From positions 3,530,501 through 3,594,500 of the forward strand of contig NZ_CP108356.1 of the NCBI RefSeq assembly GCF_036237315.1: a stretch of 64,000 bases of DNA, written 5' to 3'. Positions 37,983 through 47,198 of this stretch are shown here, one piece after another (the stretch's first letter is position 1; every line of letters starts with the position of its first letter). The position numbers and the translations under genes are program-made. Source of the stretch: Streptomyces sp. NBC_01351. GTDB taxonomy: Bacteria; Actinomycetota; Actinomycetes; Streptomycetales; Streptomycetaceae. The notes below the pieces were generated by a model. That model was not told the DNA's origin. It made no database searches and was given only the letters and a program-made list of their open reading frames with translations.

Positions 37983-38186
37983 ATGGCTACCGGAACCGTG
38001 AAGTGGTTCAACGCTGAAAAGGGCTTCGGCTTCATCGCCCAGGACGGCGGCGGCCCGGATGTCTTCGTCCACTACTCCGCGATCAACGCCTCTGGCTTCC
38101 GCTCCCTGGAGGAGAACCAGACGGTGAACTTCGACGTCACGCAGGGTCCGAAGGGCCCGCAGGCGGAGAACGTCACCCCGGCCTAG
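37983..38186 (+). CDS. Cold-shock protein (CspA family)
   Basis: 67 residues, the standard size. RNP1 is KGFGFIAQD and RNP2 is VFVHYSAI, preceded by [14 protein letters not shown]. It is a single OB-fold RNA/DNA chaperone. AGGAGGG sits just before the ATG. A long, comparatively AT-rich leader precedes it, and a clear terminator with a T-run follows. Confidence 0.97.
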   Translation: MATGTVKWFNAEKGFGFIAQDGGGPDVFVHYSAINASGFRSLEENQTVNFDVTQGPKGPQAENVTPA

Positions 38187-38230
38187 TCGCCTGGGCCAAC
38201 CTAAATCGCGGGTTGGAAAGCAGTACCCAA

Positions 38231-38284
38231 GGAGCCCTGTCCCCCTCTGCGCAAGCAGAGAGGAACAGGGCTCCTGCCTTTTCC
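38231..38284 (+). terminator. Rho-independent terminator of cold-shock gene
   Basis: GGAGCCCTGTCCCCCTCTGC / GCAGAGAGGAACAGGGCTCC form a 20-bp stem with a GCAA loop, followed by TGCCTTTTCCC. This is unusually canonical for Streptomyces. Confidence 0.92.
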
Positions 38285-38312
38285 CTCCCGGGTGGGGTGG
38301 GGGTGGCGGGGT

Positions 38313-38360
38313 ACGCGAAGCGGCCCGGCACCGTATGCACGGTGCCGGGCCGCTTCGCGT
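38313..38360 (-). terminator. Perfect hairpin terminator of the transglycosylase gene
   Basis: A 22-bp perfect stem (starting ACGCGAAGCGGCCCGGCACC) with a 4-nt loop ATGC lies about 75 bp after the minus-strand gene. It sits beside the csp terminator, insulating the convergent genes. Confidence 0.88.
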
Positions 38361-38432
38361 AGGCGCGGGCCGGCCTGCGGTCCGGGGCCGGAGGCCAGCC
38401 GCCTCGGGCCCGGGCCTCGCCGGCCGCAGGCC

Positions 38433-40142
38433 TTAGGGGGTCGGGGTCGGGGTCGGGGCCGGGGTCGGCTGGGTGGCCGGGGCGGTGATCTTGAGGTCCA
38501 GGACCAGGGTGACGCCTTCCGCGGCGGCCACGCGGAGCTGGTACGTGCCGGCGGGGAGGGCCGCGTCGGTGAAGAGCTCCGGCAGGAGGAACTTGCCCAC
38601 CGTGGCCGTCGGGAGCAGCTCGCGGACGTAGACCCGCTTGCCGCTCTCGTCCTTGAAGTACGGGCCCTTCGTGGTCGCCGGGTCCACCGGGACCCACTTG
38701 CCGTCCGCGCCCACCTTGCCCAGGCCGACGACGGCGTCGGACACCGCGATCGGCTTGCCCTTGGCGGTGGCCAGGATCTCGATGCCCTTGATGCTCGTAC
38801 CGGCGACCGCTTCCAGCGGCTCCGAGCCGGTCGGGCGGGCCAGCTTGTCCACGACCGGCTTCGCCGTGACCGTGCCGTCGAAGCTCACCGTGAACTTGCC
38901 CAGCGTGTCGTAGGCCGAGGCGCGCAGCGTGAACGTGCCCGCCTTGGTGCCCGGCTTCAGGCCGGGGGCGGCCGCGATGCCCTGGGCGTCCGCCTTGACC
39001 ACCAGGGAGTCCGCCGTCCCGAAGAGGGTGCCTCCGGTGGTGTCCGCCTCCACGGCGAAGACCACCTCCTGGCCGACGGCCGGCTTGCCGTCGCTCAGGA
39101 GCACCTTCACCCGGGGCACCTCGCCGAAGGCCGCCGCGCCGGTCTCGGCCGTGAGCCCGGGCCCGTCGAGCACCGCCAGCTCGGCCAGCCGCGGGGCAGG
39201 GGTCGGCGTCGGGGTGGGCGTCGGGGTCGGCGTCGGAGTGGGCGTGGGAGTCGGCGTCGGGGTGGGGGTCGGCGTCGGCGTCGGAGTAGGCGTGGGCGTC
39301 GGCCTGACCGGCGGCTGCGGGGTGGGCAGGTTGCCCGGCGGCAGGGTCGGGTAGTTCCCGACGGGCGGGTTCGGGACCTCGGTGACGCCGCCGTTCTCGT
39401 ACTGCCGCATGAAGCCGATCACGGTGTTCACGTACTCGCGGGAGTTGTTGTAGCTGAGGATCGCCGCGTCGAGCTTGGCCGCGTTCGACAGGTCCCGGTC
39501 GCCCGCGCACAGGTAGAGGCCCGCGCCGAGCGCCGCGTCGTACATGTTGTTCGGGTCCCGCTTGGCGTCGCCGTTCCCGTCCGCGCCCCACGTGGCCCAG
39601 GTGGACGGGATGAACTGCATCGGGCCGATGGCGCGGTCGTACTCGACGTCCGCGTCCCACTCGCCCTTGTCGGTGTCGCGGATCTCGGCGAAGCCGTTGC
39701 CGTCGAGGCGCGGGCCGCGGATCGGCTTCTCGGTGTAGCCGTCGGCCTTGAGGCCGTAGCCGGAGGCGTGCACCGACTCGACCCGGCCGATGCCGGCGAG
39801 CAGTGCCCAGGGCAGCTTGCATTCGGGCAGCGCGGCGCCCACCGCCAGTTCGGCGCGCTTGTACGCGTCGAGGGCGGTCCCGGGTATCCCGCTGGCGCCC
39901 CCGGCCGCACCTGCGTCGGCGCCCGCGCCCGTGGGCGGCGGGTCGGCGACGAGGTCGGGCAGATCCAGGCGGGCGTCGCCACGGTCGGTGGCCTGTGGGC
40001 TGTCCGGGGTCGGCTCGGACTCACCCGCGCCGGCGGTCGACGGGTTGGTGACGACCGCGGCGGTGGTCAGGCTGGCCGCTAGCGCGGCCGTGCACAGGAC
40101 CTTGCGCGAGGTGCTGACAAGGTGACGGTGAAGCGGCTTCAC
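38433..40142 (-). CDS. Secreted MltB-type lytic transglycosylase with Thr-Pro linker and C-terminal beta domains
   Basis: 569 residues. A signal peptide (MKPLHRHLVSTSRKVLCTAA to about residue 38) is followed by an SLT/MltB domain (about 88-260): catalytic Glu122 in GIGRVESVHASGYG, AIGPMQFIPSTWATWGAD and AILSYNNSREYVNTVIGFM. Then comes a (Thr-Pro)n linker of about 34 residues. The C-terminal ~245 residues form Ig-like beta domains (AVGQEVVFAVEADTTGGTLF, AGTYQLRVAAAEGVTLVLDL) and the protein ends in another short (Pro-Thr) tail. It cleaves glycan strands of the wall; the linker may cross the peptidoglycan. Confidence 0.92.
   Translation of the reverse strand: MKPLHRHLVSTSRKVLCTAALAASLTTAAVVTNPSTAGAGESEPTPDSPQATDRGDARLDLPDLVADPPPTGAGADAGAAGGASGIPGTALDAYKRAELAVGAALPECKLPWALLAGIGRVESVHASGYGLKADGYTEKPIRGPRLDGNGFAEIRDTDKGEWDADVEYDRAIGPMQFIPSTWATWGADGNGDAKRDPNNMYDAALGAGLYLCAGDRDLSNAAKLDAAILSYNNSREYVNTVIGFMRQYENGGVTEVPNPPVGNYPTLPPGNLPTPQPPVRPTPTPTPTPTPTPTPTPTPTPTPTPTPTPTPTPTPAPRLAELAVLDGPGLTAETGAAAFGEVPRVKVLLSDGKPAVGQEVVFAVEADTTGGTLFGTADSLVVKADAQGIAAAPGLKPGTKAGTFTLRASAYDTLGKFTVSFDGTVTAKPVVDKLARPTGSEPLEAVAGTSIKGIEILATAKGKPIAVSDAVVGLGKVGADGKWVPVDPATTKGPYFKDESGKRVYVRELLPTATVGKFLLPELFTDAALPAGTYQLRVAAAEGVTLVLDLKITAPATQPTPAPTPTPTP
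39200..39302 (-). repeat. Thr-Pro coding repeat in the transglycosylase
   Basis: Degenerate 6-bp units (GTCGGC/GTCGGG/GTGGGC on the plus strand) repeat about 17 times and encode an uninterrupted Thr-Pro linker. Confidence 0.9.
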
Positions 40143-40382
40143 GGTGCGGCGATCCCCCCAGGACCCGTCAAGGCATTCGACACACGGCCGGTCGGGCCGC
40201 GAACATCCCTCTGTTTATCAGGTCTTCGACACCGACTTGCCGTCACCCCGGCAGATGTGACGCACCATTCGTCTCGCCTTCACCTGACCCTCACGGGAGA
40301 ACGAACACAGGACCTAAGTCCCCGCCCGATATACCCCAATGCCCCCCGGTTTCGGCCCCCACCCCTCCGTACGCTGGGTGTT

Positions 40383-41026
<644 letters not shown>

Positions 41027-41075
41027 CCCCACAGGCCACACACGACCCACACACCCGCCTGCTAGCTTCAGCCGG

Positions 41076-41480
41076 ATGACCGCATCACGAGCACTGGTGT
41101 ACGACACCGCCTTCCGTGCCCGCGCCACCCGCAAGATGACGTGGGGCTTCGGCCTGCTCGCCGCCGCGGCGGCCGTCTGGCTGTGGATCGGCGCCCAGTT
41201 GCTGCTCCCCTTCACCCCCGCGGACGACGACGACAACGACTGCGAATCCCGGGTCTTCTACGAGGACGAGGACAGGCGCGGGCGCTCGTTGTCGTACGTC
41301 CAGGCCGAGGGCAAAGCCTGCGACGAGGAACGCGACGTGGCCGTCCTCCTCGCGCTCGCCCTGCTCTCGCTCCCCTTCGCCGCCGTCGGCACGGTCCTCT
41401 ACACCTCGGGCCGCACCGAGGACAGCCTCAGTTACCACGCGTCCGAGGTGAAGCGCCTCACCGAGCACCCGTACGGCTAG
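41076..41480 (+). CDS. Two-helix membrane protein of unknown function
   Basis: 134 residues. Helices are predicted at about 21-46 (MTWGFGLLAAAAAVWLWIGA) and 87-110 (DVAVLLALALLSLPFAAVGT), with an acidic outer loop that has two cysteines (NDCESRVFYEDEDRRGRS, GKACDEERD). There is no good ribosome site; TAGCTT lies about 11 bp before ATG, so it may be leaderless. Its TAG stop shares CTAG with the convergent gene's stop. Confidence 0.7.
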   Translation: MTASRALVYDTAFRARATRKMTWGFGLLAAAAAVWLWIGAQLLLPFTPADDDDNDCESRVFYEDEDRRGRSLSYVQAEGKACDEERDVAVLLALALLSLPFAAVGTVLYTSGRTEDSLSYHASEVKRLTEHPYG

Positions 41481-42472
41481 AAGCGGACCCGGGCCGCCAC
41501 CGGGAGGTGGTCGCTCGCCGTCGCGGGGAGGGTCCAGGCCGATTCCGGGGTCAGGCCGCGGACCAGGACGTGGTCGATGCGGGCGACCGGGAACCCCGCC
41601 GGCCAGCTGAAGCCGAAGCCCGCGCCCGCCGCGTCGTGTGCCGGGCGGAACTGCGTCATGAGCGGGGCGACCGCCCGGTCCCCGGTGGTGCTGTTGAGGT
41701 CCCCGAGCAGGAGGGTGCGCCCGGCCGGACCGCCCCGCACGGCCTCCGCGAGCCGCCGCGCGGCCGCGTTGCGGCGGGCCGTGTCGAAGCCCGAGGCCGG
41801 CCGTACGCGTACGGAGGGCAGGTGGGCCACGTACACCGTGACCGGCCCCTCCGGGGTCTGCGCGGTGGTGCGCAGGGCCCGGGTCCACTCCATGATCGGC
41901 ACGGCCCGCGTATCGCGGAGGGGGTACGTGGACCACAGCCCGACCGTGCCGCGCACCTCGTGGTACGGGTACGCGCCCGCGAGCGCCTCCGCGTACCGGC
42001 CGGTGGCGGGCTCGACCAACTCCTCCAGGGCGATGAGCTGCGCCCCGGTGGCGGCGAGGGCGCGGGCGGTCCCGGCGGGGTCGGGGTTCTCGTCGTCGAC
42101 GTTGTGCGTGACGACGGTCAGCGTGGCGGTGCGCGTTCCTGCGGCGGCGGTGGCGGCGGCGGTGCGGTCGGTGAAGGTGCCGGCGTGGAGGGCGGTCCAG
42201 ACGAGCGCGGGCACGAGTACGGCGACCAGCGCGAGGCGGGACCTGCGCAGCAGCGCGAGCCCGGCGAGGAGGAGCACGACGATCCCGCTCCAGGGCAGGA
42301 AGGTCTGCACGAGGCTGCCGAGGCCGCCGACCCGGTTCGGGATCCGGTCGTGGAGCAGCATCAGCAGCGCGGCGAAGAGCGCGAGCACGGGGAGGACCCG
42401 TCCCTTGATGCGGCCCTTGGTGCGGCCCTTTGCGGGGCCGTTGGCGGGGCCCTTCACCTTCGAGCCCGCCAC
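41477..42472 (-). CDS. Membrane-anchored endonuclease/exonuclease/phosphatase-family protein (VanJ-like)
   Basis: 331 residues from GTG. About three membrane helices (VLPVLALFAALLMLLHDRI, LPWSGIVVLLLAGLALL, LALVAVLVPALVWTALH) precede an EEP domain: THNVDDENPD, IALEELVEP (catalytic Glu), LLLGDLNSTTGD and a final RIDHVLVRG...TASDHLPVAARV. This layout matches VanJ/StaP-type undecaprenyl-pyrophosphate or related phosphatases linked to glycopeptide tolerance; the substrate here is inferred. The start abuts the stop of the HEAT gene (TAGTG). Confidence 0.85.
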   Translation of the reverse strand: MAGSKVKGPANGPAKGRTKGRIKGRVLPVLALFAALLMLLHDRIPNRVGGLGSLVQTFLPWSGIVVLLLAGLALLRRSRLALVAVLVPALVWTALHAGTFTDRTAAATAAAGTRTATLTVVTHNVDDENPDPAGTARALAATGAQLIALEELVEPATGRYAEALAGAYPYHEVRGTVGLWSTYPLRDTRAVPIMEWTRALRTTAQTPEGPVTVYVAHLPSVRVRPASGFDTARRNAAARRLAEAVRGGPAGRTLLLGDLNSTTGDRAVAPLMTQFRPAHDAAGAGFGFSWPAGFPVARIDHVLVRGLTPESAWTLPATASDHLPVAARVRF

Positions 42473-44244
42473 TACTCGCTGCCCGACCGCGTCGCCAGGT
42501 ACCAGTTGTACTCGGACGCCAGCCCGATGAAGCCCAGCCGCACCGCGTCGGCACCCCTGGCGAGTGCGTTCAGCGCGGCGGCGATCTTCACATCGTCCGG
42601 CCAGCCGTTCACGAGCTCCCTCGCCGCCACGGCGGTCACGTTCACGTCGTCGTCGTGGAGGAGGAGATCCACGAGGACGGGGCACGCCTCGGGATCCCCC
42701 CGCCAACCGCCACCCAGTGCTCGGGCGGCAGCGATCCGTACCTCCGGATCGGCGTCGCGGACCAGGTTCATGAGGCAGCCGCGGGCGACGTCGTCGCCTG
42801 GCCAGCCGTTCATCAAGGCCTCCGCGACGAGCGAACGCCCGCCGTCGACAGCCCCCTCGGCCAGGGCGATGACGTAGTCGCGGACGACGCTGTCGCCCGA
42901 GCATCCGGTGGCCATTGCTTCCAGTGCGTAGGGCAGCTCCACGCTGTTCAGGGCCATCACGAAATAGACGTCCCGCGCGTGGGAGTCGCCCGGCCAACCG
43001 AGCGAGAGGGCGCGCACCGCAGCGCGCTGGACGTCCGGACGGGGGTCCCGGCTCGCCACGCGCAGGAGCGCCGCCAGCCCGTCGGAGTCTCCGGAACAGA
43101 GCCTGGCGAGGCCTCCGACCACGGCGATCCGCGTCCGGGCGTTCTCGTCGTCGACCATGCGCAGGAGCGTCTCGCGCGTCACCGGCCGATCCGCCCAGTT
43201 GTCCACGAGCGACCTGACCGCCTCACCCCGAAGGCCCCCGTCGGGAAGCCTCGTGGCGGCGAGGAGTACGGCGAACTCGTCGTCGTAGTCCGGCTGCGTC
43301 GCCGGGCCGAGCGTCACCTCGAGCTCCCGGGCGACCTCGTCCTGACTGTCGTTGAGGGCCTTGGCCTTGGCCAGCGCGCCGGCGATGTCGTCGAGCGCGG
43401 GCCCGGCCAGGAACTCCTGCGGCACCAGCCCTGGCCCCGTCCCCGTCCCGTGGGCCGGGGAGAGGGCGAGGTCGGCGGCGTCCGAGTGCAGGGCGAGGCG
43501 CTGCACGTCACCCCGGGCCTGCTCCCAGAACCCTTCGAGCCTGCGGACCCGGGCGACGGCCCGGTCCGATTCCGTCTCGGCGGTGCGCTTGAGGGAGAAC
43601 GCCTGCCCGGTGTCGTCACGCACCGCCGCGATCAGCCGGGCGTCGCCGGACCCGTGGTGGATCCGGGCCAGCAGGGCGTCGCGGTCGGCGATGATCTCGC
43701 GCAGCTCGTTGACGATGAAGCAGATGGTCGCGATGAACACCTGCGCGTCCCGCAGCGCGTAGCGCAGCCGCGTCTCCTTGTGGCGGGCGCGTTCGAGCTC
43801 CACCTCCAGGCGGAGGACGGCGACGGTGTCGCGTCCACCGTCCACGGGGGCGGGGGCGGGGGCAGGGGCAGGGACCGGGACCGGGACCGGGGCGACCTGA
43901 TGGGCGGCCGCCCGCACCAGACCCTTCGCCGTCTCGCAGAGCTCGCGGAACTCCTCGGCCGACAGCCCGGAGGCCTTGCTGGTGACCTTCAGGAACTCCC
44001 GGACGAACGGCCACGACGGCACGGGCGCCAGGCCCTTCAGCACCCGGTCCACATGGGATTTGGAGTACGGGATCGTCGCGAGCGGATCCGGTGAACCCGC
44101 ATGGGCCGCCGCCCGCGCGGACTTCTCCTTGGCCGCAACGAGACCCGCCTCGATCTCACGGCTGCCCAGCCCCGCCCGCCGGGCCTCCGCGCACAGCAAG
44201 CCCGTCAGCCGCTGCCGGGGCGACCCGTCGCCTTCCGTGGTCAT
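42472..44244 (-). CDS. HTH-like / coiled-coil / HEAT-repeat protein
   Basis: 590 residues. The N-terminal 110 residues contain an XRE-like helical DNA-binding or adaptor segment (IPYSKSHVDRVLKGLAPVPS, WPFVREFLKVTSKASGL). Next comes a Val/Pro-Ala linker (118-133), a long helical region rich in Arg/Glu (140-300), and from about 330 to 575 HEAT-like repeats with a recurring G-W-x-G-D element (LGWPGDSHARD, NGWPGDDVARG, GGWRGDPEACP). No nuclease or NTPase is present. This head-and-solenoid plan recurs in Streptomyces conflict-type proteins, so a sensing role is possible; the function is unknown. Confidence 0.8.
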   Translation of the reverse strand: MTTEGDGSPRQRLTGLLCAEARRAGLGSREIEAGLVAAKEKSARAAAHAGSPDPLATIPYSKSHVDRVLKGLAPVPSWPFVREFLKVTSKASGLSAEEFRELCETAKGLVRAAAHQVAPVPVPVPAPAPAPAPVDGGRDTVAVLRLEVELERARHKETRLRYALRDAQVFIATICFIVNELREIIADRDALLARIHHGSGDARLIAAVRDDTGQAFSLKRTAETESDRAVARVRRLEGFWEQARGDVQRLALHSDAADLALSPAHGTGTGPGLVPQEFLAGPALDDIAGALAKAKALNDSQDEVARELEVTLGPATQPDYDDEFAVLLAATRLPDGGLRGEAVRSLVDNWADRPVTRETLLRMVDDENARTRIAVVGGLARLCSGDSDGLAALLRVASRDPRPDVQRAAVRALSLGWPGDSHARDVYFVMALNSVELPYALEAMATGCSGDSVVRDYVIALAEGAVDGGRSLVAEALMNGWPGDDVARGCLMNLVRDADPEVRIAAARALGGGWRGDPEACPVLVDLLLHDDDVNVTAVAARELVNGWPDDVKIAAALNALARGADAVRLGFIGLASEYNWYLATRSGSE

Positions 44245-44332
44245 CCGTCCCCCTGCCCGTCCCGTCGCCGTCAGTCGTGGGACGCCGCGCGGGTACGCCC
44301 GGTTGCGACGGCGGCCTCCCGAGCTGCCCGAG

Positions 44333-44698
44333 TCACCGGCGGATCCGGGCGAAGCCGAGGCCGCTCAGCGAAGCCGAGGCACTCGACCGGATCCACCTGC
44401 CCCAGCGCGTGTCGTCGGCGAACGCGGCCAGCAGTCTGATGCCCCGCGCGCGGTGTCCTTCCACCTCCGCCAGGGCGCGGGCGGCCCTGACGCGGGCGTC
44501 CGCCTGCAGGGTCGGGTCCGTTGCGAACGCGGCGAGCAGGGCCGGTGCGCGTTCCGCGCCGAGGTTGCCCAGGGCCACGGCGGCTTCCATCCGGTCCCAC
44601 TTGTCCACGGCTGGGTGATGAGCGATGTCGGTGAGGAGGGCGATGCCCTCCTCACGGTGTCCGACTTCCCGAAGATAATGAAATGCGGGCCGACCCGG
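44333..44698 (-). pseudogene. 5'-truncated HEAT-repeat gene remnant
   Basis: The minus-strand frame encodes PAFHYLREVGHREEGIALLT, DKWDRMEAAVALGNLGAERA, DARVRAARALAEVEGHRARG and a last repeat, then stops. These are clear HEAT/solenoid repeats, but there is no start codon before the homology, and the upstream DNA belongs to the divergent FBP gene. It is probably the tail of a protein whose front was lost. About 90 bp separate it from the HTH/HEAT gene, to which it may once have been joined or related. Confidence 0.6.
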
Positions 44699-44714
44699 GA
44701 GGACATTAGGGTCG

Positions 44715-45227
44715 ATGCTCGTGGAACCACTCAGCGACAAACAGATCCGGTCATCCTTCGCGAACTGCACCAAGGGTGAGGCGTCACGCCTGCGCCTGCC
44801 GCTCGACTTCGCCGAACTGCCGTGGGAGGAACTGGACTTCCTCGGCTGGGTGGATCCGGGCGCGCCTCTGAAGGCGCACCTCGTGATCCCCCGGCCGGAC
44901 GGCCCCCTCGGCATCTCGCTCCGCGTGCCCTCGGTGAGCCGCACCAGCGCCCTGAAGTCGAGTCTCTGCCAGCTGTGCCTGACGGCCCACGCCTCCTCCG
45001 GGGTCACCCTGCTCGCGGCTCCTTTGGCGGGCGCCCGCGGCCGCGAGGGGAACACGGTCGGGATCTACGTGTGCGCGGACCTCGCGTGTCCCCTCTACGT
45101 CCGCGGGAAGCGCCTGCCGAAGCTGCGGACGGCCCGGTACGAGGAGTCCCTGACGCTCGACGAGCGGCTGGAGCGGATGTCCGGCAACCTGGACTCCTTC
45201 GCGGCCCGGGTCACCGCCGGCGCGTGA
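44715..45227 (+). CDS. FBP/FusB-type treble-clef zinc-finger protein
   Basis: 170 residues. The N-terminal helical half (LSDKQIRSSFANCTKGEASR) and a C-terminal treble clef fit the FBP domain. The zinc ligands are likely SLCQLC and YVCADLAC. FusB-family proteins bind EF-G and relieve fusidic-acid arrest; the many Streptomyces members are uncharacterised. ATG at 44715; a GTG two codons on is possible. Confidence 0.82.
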   Translation: MLVEPLSDKQIRSSFANCTKGEASRLRLPLDFAELPWEELDFLGWVDPGAPLKAHLVIPRPDGPLGISLRVPSVSRTSALKSSLCQLCLTAHASSGVTLLAAPLAGARGREGNTVGIYVCADLACPLYVRGKRLPKLRTARYEESLTLDERLERMSGNLDSFAARVTAGA

Positions 45228-45268
45228 ACGGGCGGCCGCCCAGGTCGGCGCCGACGGCGGCGCCGGCC

Positions 45269-45289
45269 CGTCGCCCCTGACGGGCGACG
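45269..45289. terminator. Short hairpin between convergent genes
   Basis: CGTCGCCC and GGGCGACG pair around CTGAC between the FBP and DUF3626 genes. Confidence 0.55.
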
Positions 45290-45323
45290 AGCAGAGCGCT
45301 GACAGTGCGACGCCAGGGCCTCG

Positions 45324-46178
45324 TCAGGCCTCCGATCCGGCCCCGAACCGGGCGAGGTAGTGCCACACCCTCTTGAGCGCCTGCGAGTCGTGAAGGCCGC
45401 CCTCCCCTGCCGCCTCGCCGAGAATCCGGGGATCCAGCCACCCGTCGACGGCGATCTCGGCGCCCAGCTCGACGAACTCCCGGCCGCGGTAGTCGGGGTG
45501 GCGGCGCAGCTCCTCCACGGCGAGCCGGAACCCGGGATGCCACTCCACCGGGCAGCCGAGCCGCCCGGCGGCCGCCTCCACCTCCGTGCCCCGGTGGGAG
45601 GGGTCGAGTACGAGCGCCTCCACATCGCGGTCGAACCGCACCGGGCCGTGGACCTGCGCCTCGATGTAGTCGTCGAGGGCGTCCTGCGCGTCGGCCTCGG
45701 CGAGCACGATGAGCCGCGCGCCGGCGCCCGCGACCCCGAAGTCCGACGGCTCCAGGAAGCTGTCCGGGTAACAGAACGTGGTCCGCGCCTGCGCCTCGGT
45801 GCGCAGCCGGAAGTGCGCGGACCCGAAGCGGGGGGCACCGCCGATGGGCTTGCGCCGGAAGTTCAACGCCCCGTACACGGGCCGCTCGTGCGCGGGCGCC
45901 TCGTCGTAGGCCCCGCCGAAGATCCGGCTCTCCCACCGCCACCGGTCCCCGCCGGGGTGGGCGGTCAGCCCGCCGTTGCTCGTCCCCGTGACGAACTGCG
46001 AGCGGTAGACCCCGTCCTCGGCCAGCGCCTCCAGGACGGTGCGGCGGCCGCGCACGCGCCGGTCCGGGTGGAAGTTGAGCGTCACCCGCAGCTCCGCGTC
46101 CAGCGCGGGACCGGAGGACAGCGCGGCAACGTGGCGCAGAGCCTGGGCCTGCGGTGCGCGGAGGACGTCGGTGTTCAT
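45324..46178 (-). CDS. DUF3626 family protein
   Basis: 284 residues. It shows the family blocks LRVTLNFHPDRRVRGRRTVL, EALAEDGVYRSQFVTGTSNG, GLTAHPGGDRWRWESRIFGG and APRFGSAHFRLRTEAQART, ending with HDSQALKRVWHYLARFG. The function is not established. The conserved N-FHPDR, Y-R-S-Q-F and G-G-L arrangement could form an active site. ATG 46178 is preferred because GGAG lies 8 nt before it; ATG 46193 would add five residues. Confidence 0.85.
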   Translation of the reverse strand: MNTDVLRAPQAQALRHVAALSSGPALDAELRVTLNFHPDRRVRGRRTVLEALAEDGVYRSQFVTGTSNGGLTAHPGGDRWRWESRIFGGAYDEAPAHERPVYGALNFRRKPIGGAPRFGSAHFRLRTEAQARTTFCYPDSFLEPSDFGVAGAGARLIVLAEADAQDALDDYIEAQVHGPVRFDRDVEALVLDPSHRGTEVEAAAGRLGCPVEWHPGFRLAVEELRRHPDYRGREFVELGAEIAVDGWLDPRILGEAAGEGGLHDSQALKRVWHYLARFGAGSEA

Positions 46179-46316
46179 CTGATCATTCTCCATCGGGGCG
46201 CGGCTGCTACGGCTGAGTCCATCCGACCGGCTGGGTAACGGCCCGCCGGACGGCGCTGATGCGCCACAACCCGACGACGGCCCGAAGTCCTCGGTAACCA
46301 ACCGGCCGTCGGCGGC

Positions 46317-46793
46317 TCAATCCCACCACAGCGACCACACCGTCGAACGGACCCAGCCGTCCCGGTCGCCGGTCCCCCAGCGCGACACTCCCGGCAGCGG
46401 CTCGGCCAGTGCCGGACCCAACTGCCGTGCCAGCCGGTCCGGGTCGTAGTCGTCGCGCCAGCCCTCCCGGTCGTCCTCGTCGTCGAAGGCGCATTCCATC
46501 GACCACCGGACCAGCTCCTCCACGGTGGTGGAGTCGGCGCCTTCGAACCGGCGGGAGCGGGCCAGGCCCTCCGGAGAGTGCAGCGTGACGTAAGGCCACC
46601 AGCCGGTCTCTCCGTGACTGCGGCGCCACTCGTCCCACACCTCGCGCACCCGGTCGCGCGCCACGGACACCCCGATCACCACGACGCCCGAGGGCATGAC
46701 GGCCCGCTCGACGGCCGCGTGTGGGTGACGTACCCGCAGCGTGCGGAGGAGCTCGTCGGCGGGGAGATCCGGCTGGTGGAGGAGGGTGCTCAC
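46317..46793 (-). CDS. Conserved protein of unknown function (DUF4253-like)
   Basis: 158 residues from GTG. It has a small alpha/beta look: LRVRHPHAAVERAVMPSGVV, VIGVSVARDRVREVWDEWRR, the motif GETGWWPYVTL, and an acidic middle (FDDEDDREGWRDDYDPDRL). The GWWP segment recalls DUF4253 proteins. No catalytic residues can be named. Confidence 0.6.
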   Translation of the reverse strand: MSTLLHQPDLPADELLRTLRVRHPHAAVERAVMPSGVVVIGVSVARDRVREVWDEWRRSHGETGWWPYVTLHSPEGLARSRRFEGADSTTVEELVRWSMECAFDDEDDREGWRDDYDPDRLARQLGPALAEPLPGVSRWGTGDRDGWVRSTVWSLWWD

Positions 46794-46851
46794 AGCTTCA
46801 GGACCCTACGGTCGGGCCCGAGCCGGCGCATTCGGATATCGACCGGATCGG

Positions 46852-46887
46852 CCACGTCCACCACGTCCACCACGTCCACCACGTCCA
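46852..46887 (+). repeat. 9-bp tandem repeat, four copies, intergenic
   Basis: CCACGTCCA repeats four times without change, 60-95 bp upstream of the minus-strand gene at 46317-46793. It is a possible variable-number repeat in a promoter or leader. Confidence 0.85.
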
Positions 46888-46899
46888 CGCCGGCAGGGT

Positions 46900-47115
46900 C
46901 TAGGCAGCGGCCCCGCCGCCCGACGAGCCGAACATCAGGCCCTTCAGGGCCAGCTGGGCACCGCGATAGAAGGCAAGAAGAGAGATCACCGCGAAGAACA
47001 GCGCCGGCCAGCGCCAGGCACTGTCGAAGCGCGTGCTGATCACGATGACACCCACGACCTGCAGGAGTCCGCCCAACACGTTGCCCACAAGTCGCATCAT
47101 CAGTCTGATCCTCAC
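46900..47115 (-). CDS. Small two-helix membrane protein
   Basis: 71 residues. Two hydrophobic stretches (LVGNVLGGLLQVVGVIVIST, WPALFFAVISLLAFYRGAQL) end in a Gly/Ala tail. The GTG at 47115 or ATG around 47100 may be used. No family is recognised. Confidence 0.6.
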   Translation of the reverse strand: MRIRLMMRLVGNVLGGLLQVVGVIVISTRFDSAWRWPALFFAVISLLAFYRGAQLALKGLMFGSSGGGAAA

Positions 47116-47198
47116 GCCGCCAACCGTAGGCGATCAACTCGCCTACGGAGCAACGGCAATGGCCCATCCACCCACCCTGGCTGCACGCACGACCCCGT

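Noticed and set aside
39200..39302. CRISPR-like array
   Set aside because: The repeats are 6-bp coding units for Thr-Pro with no spacers.
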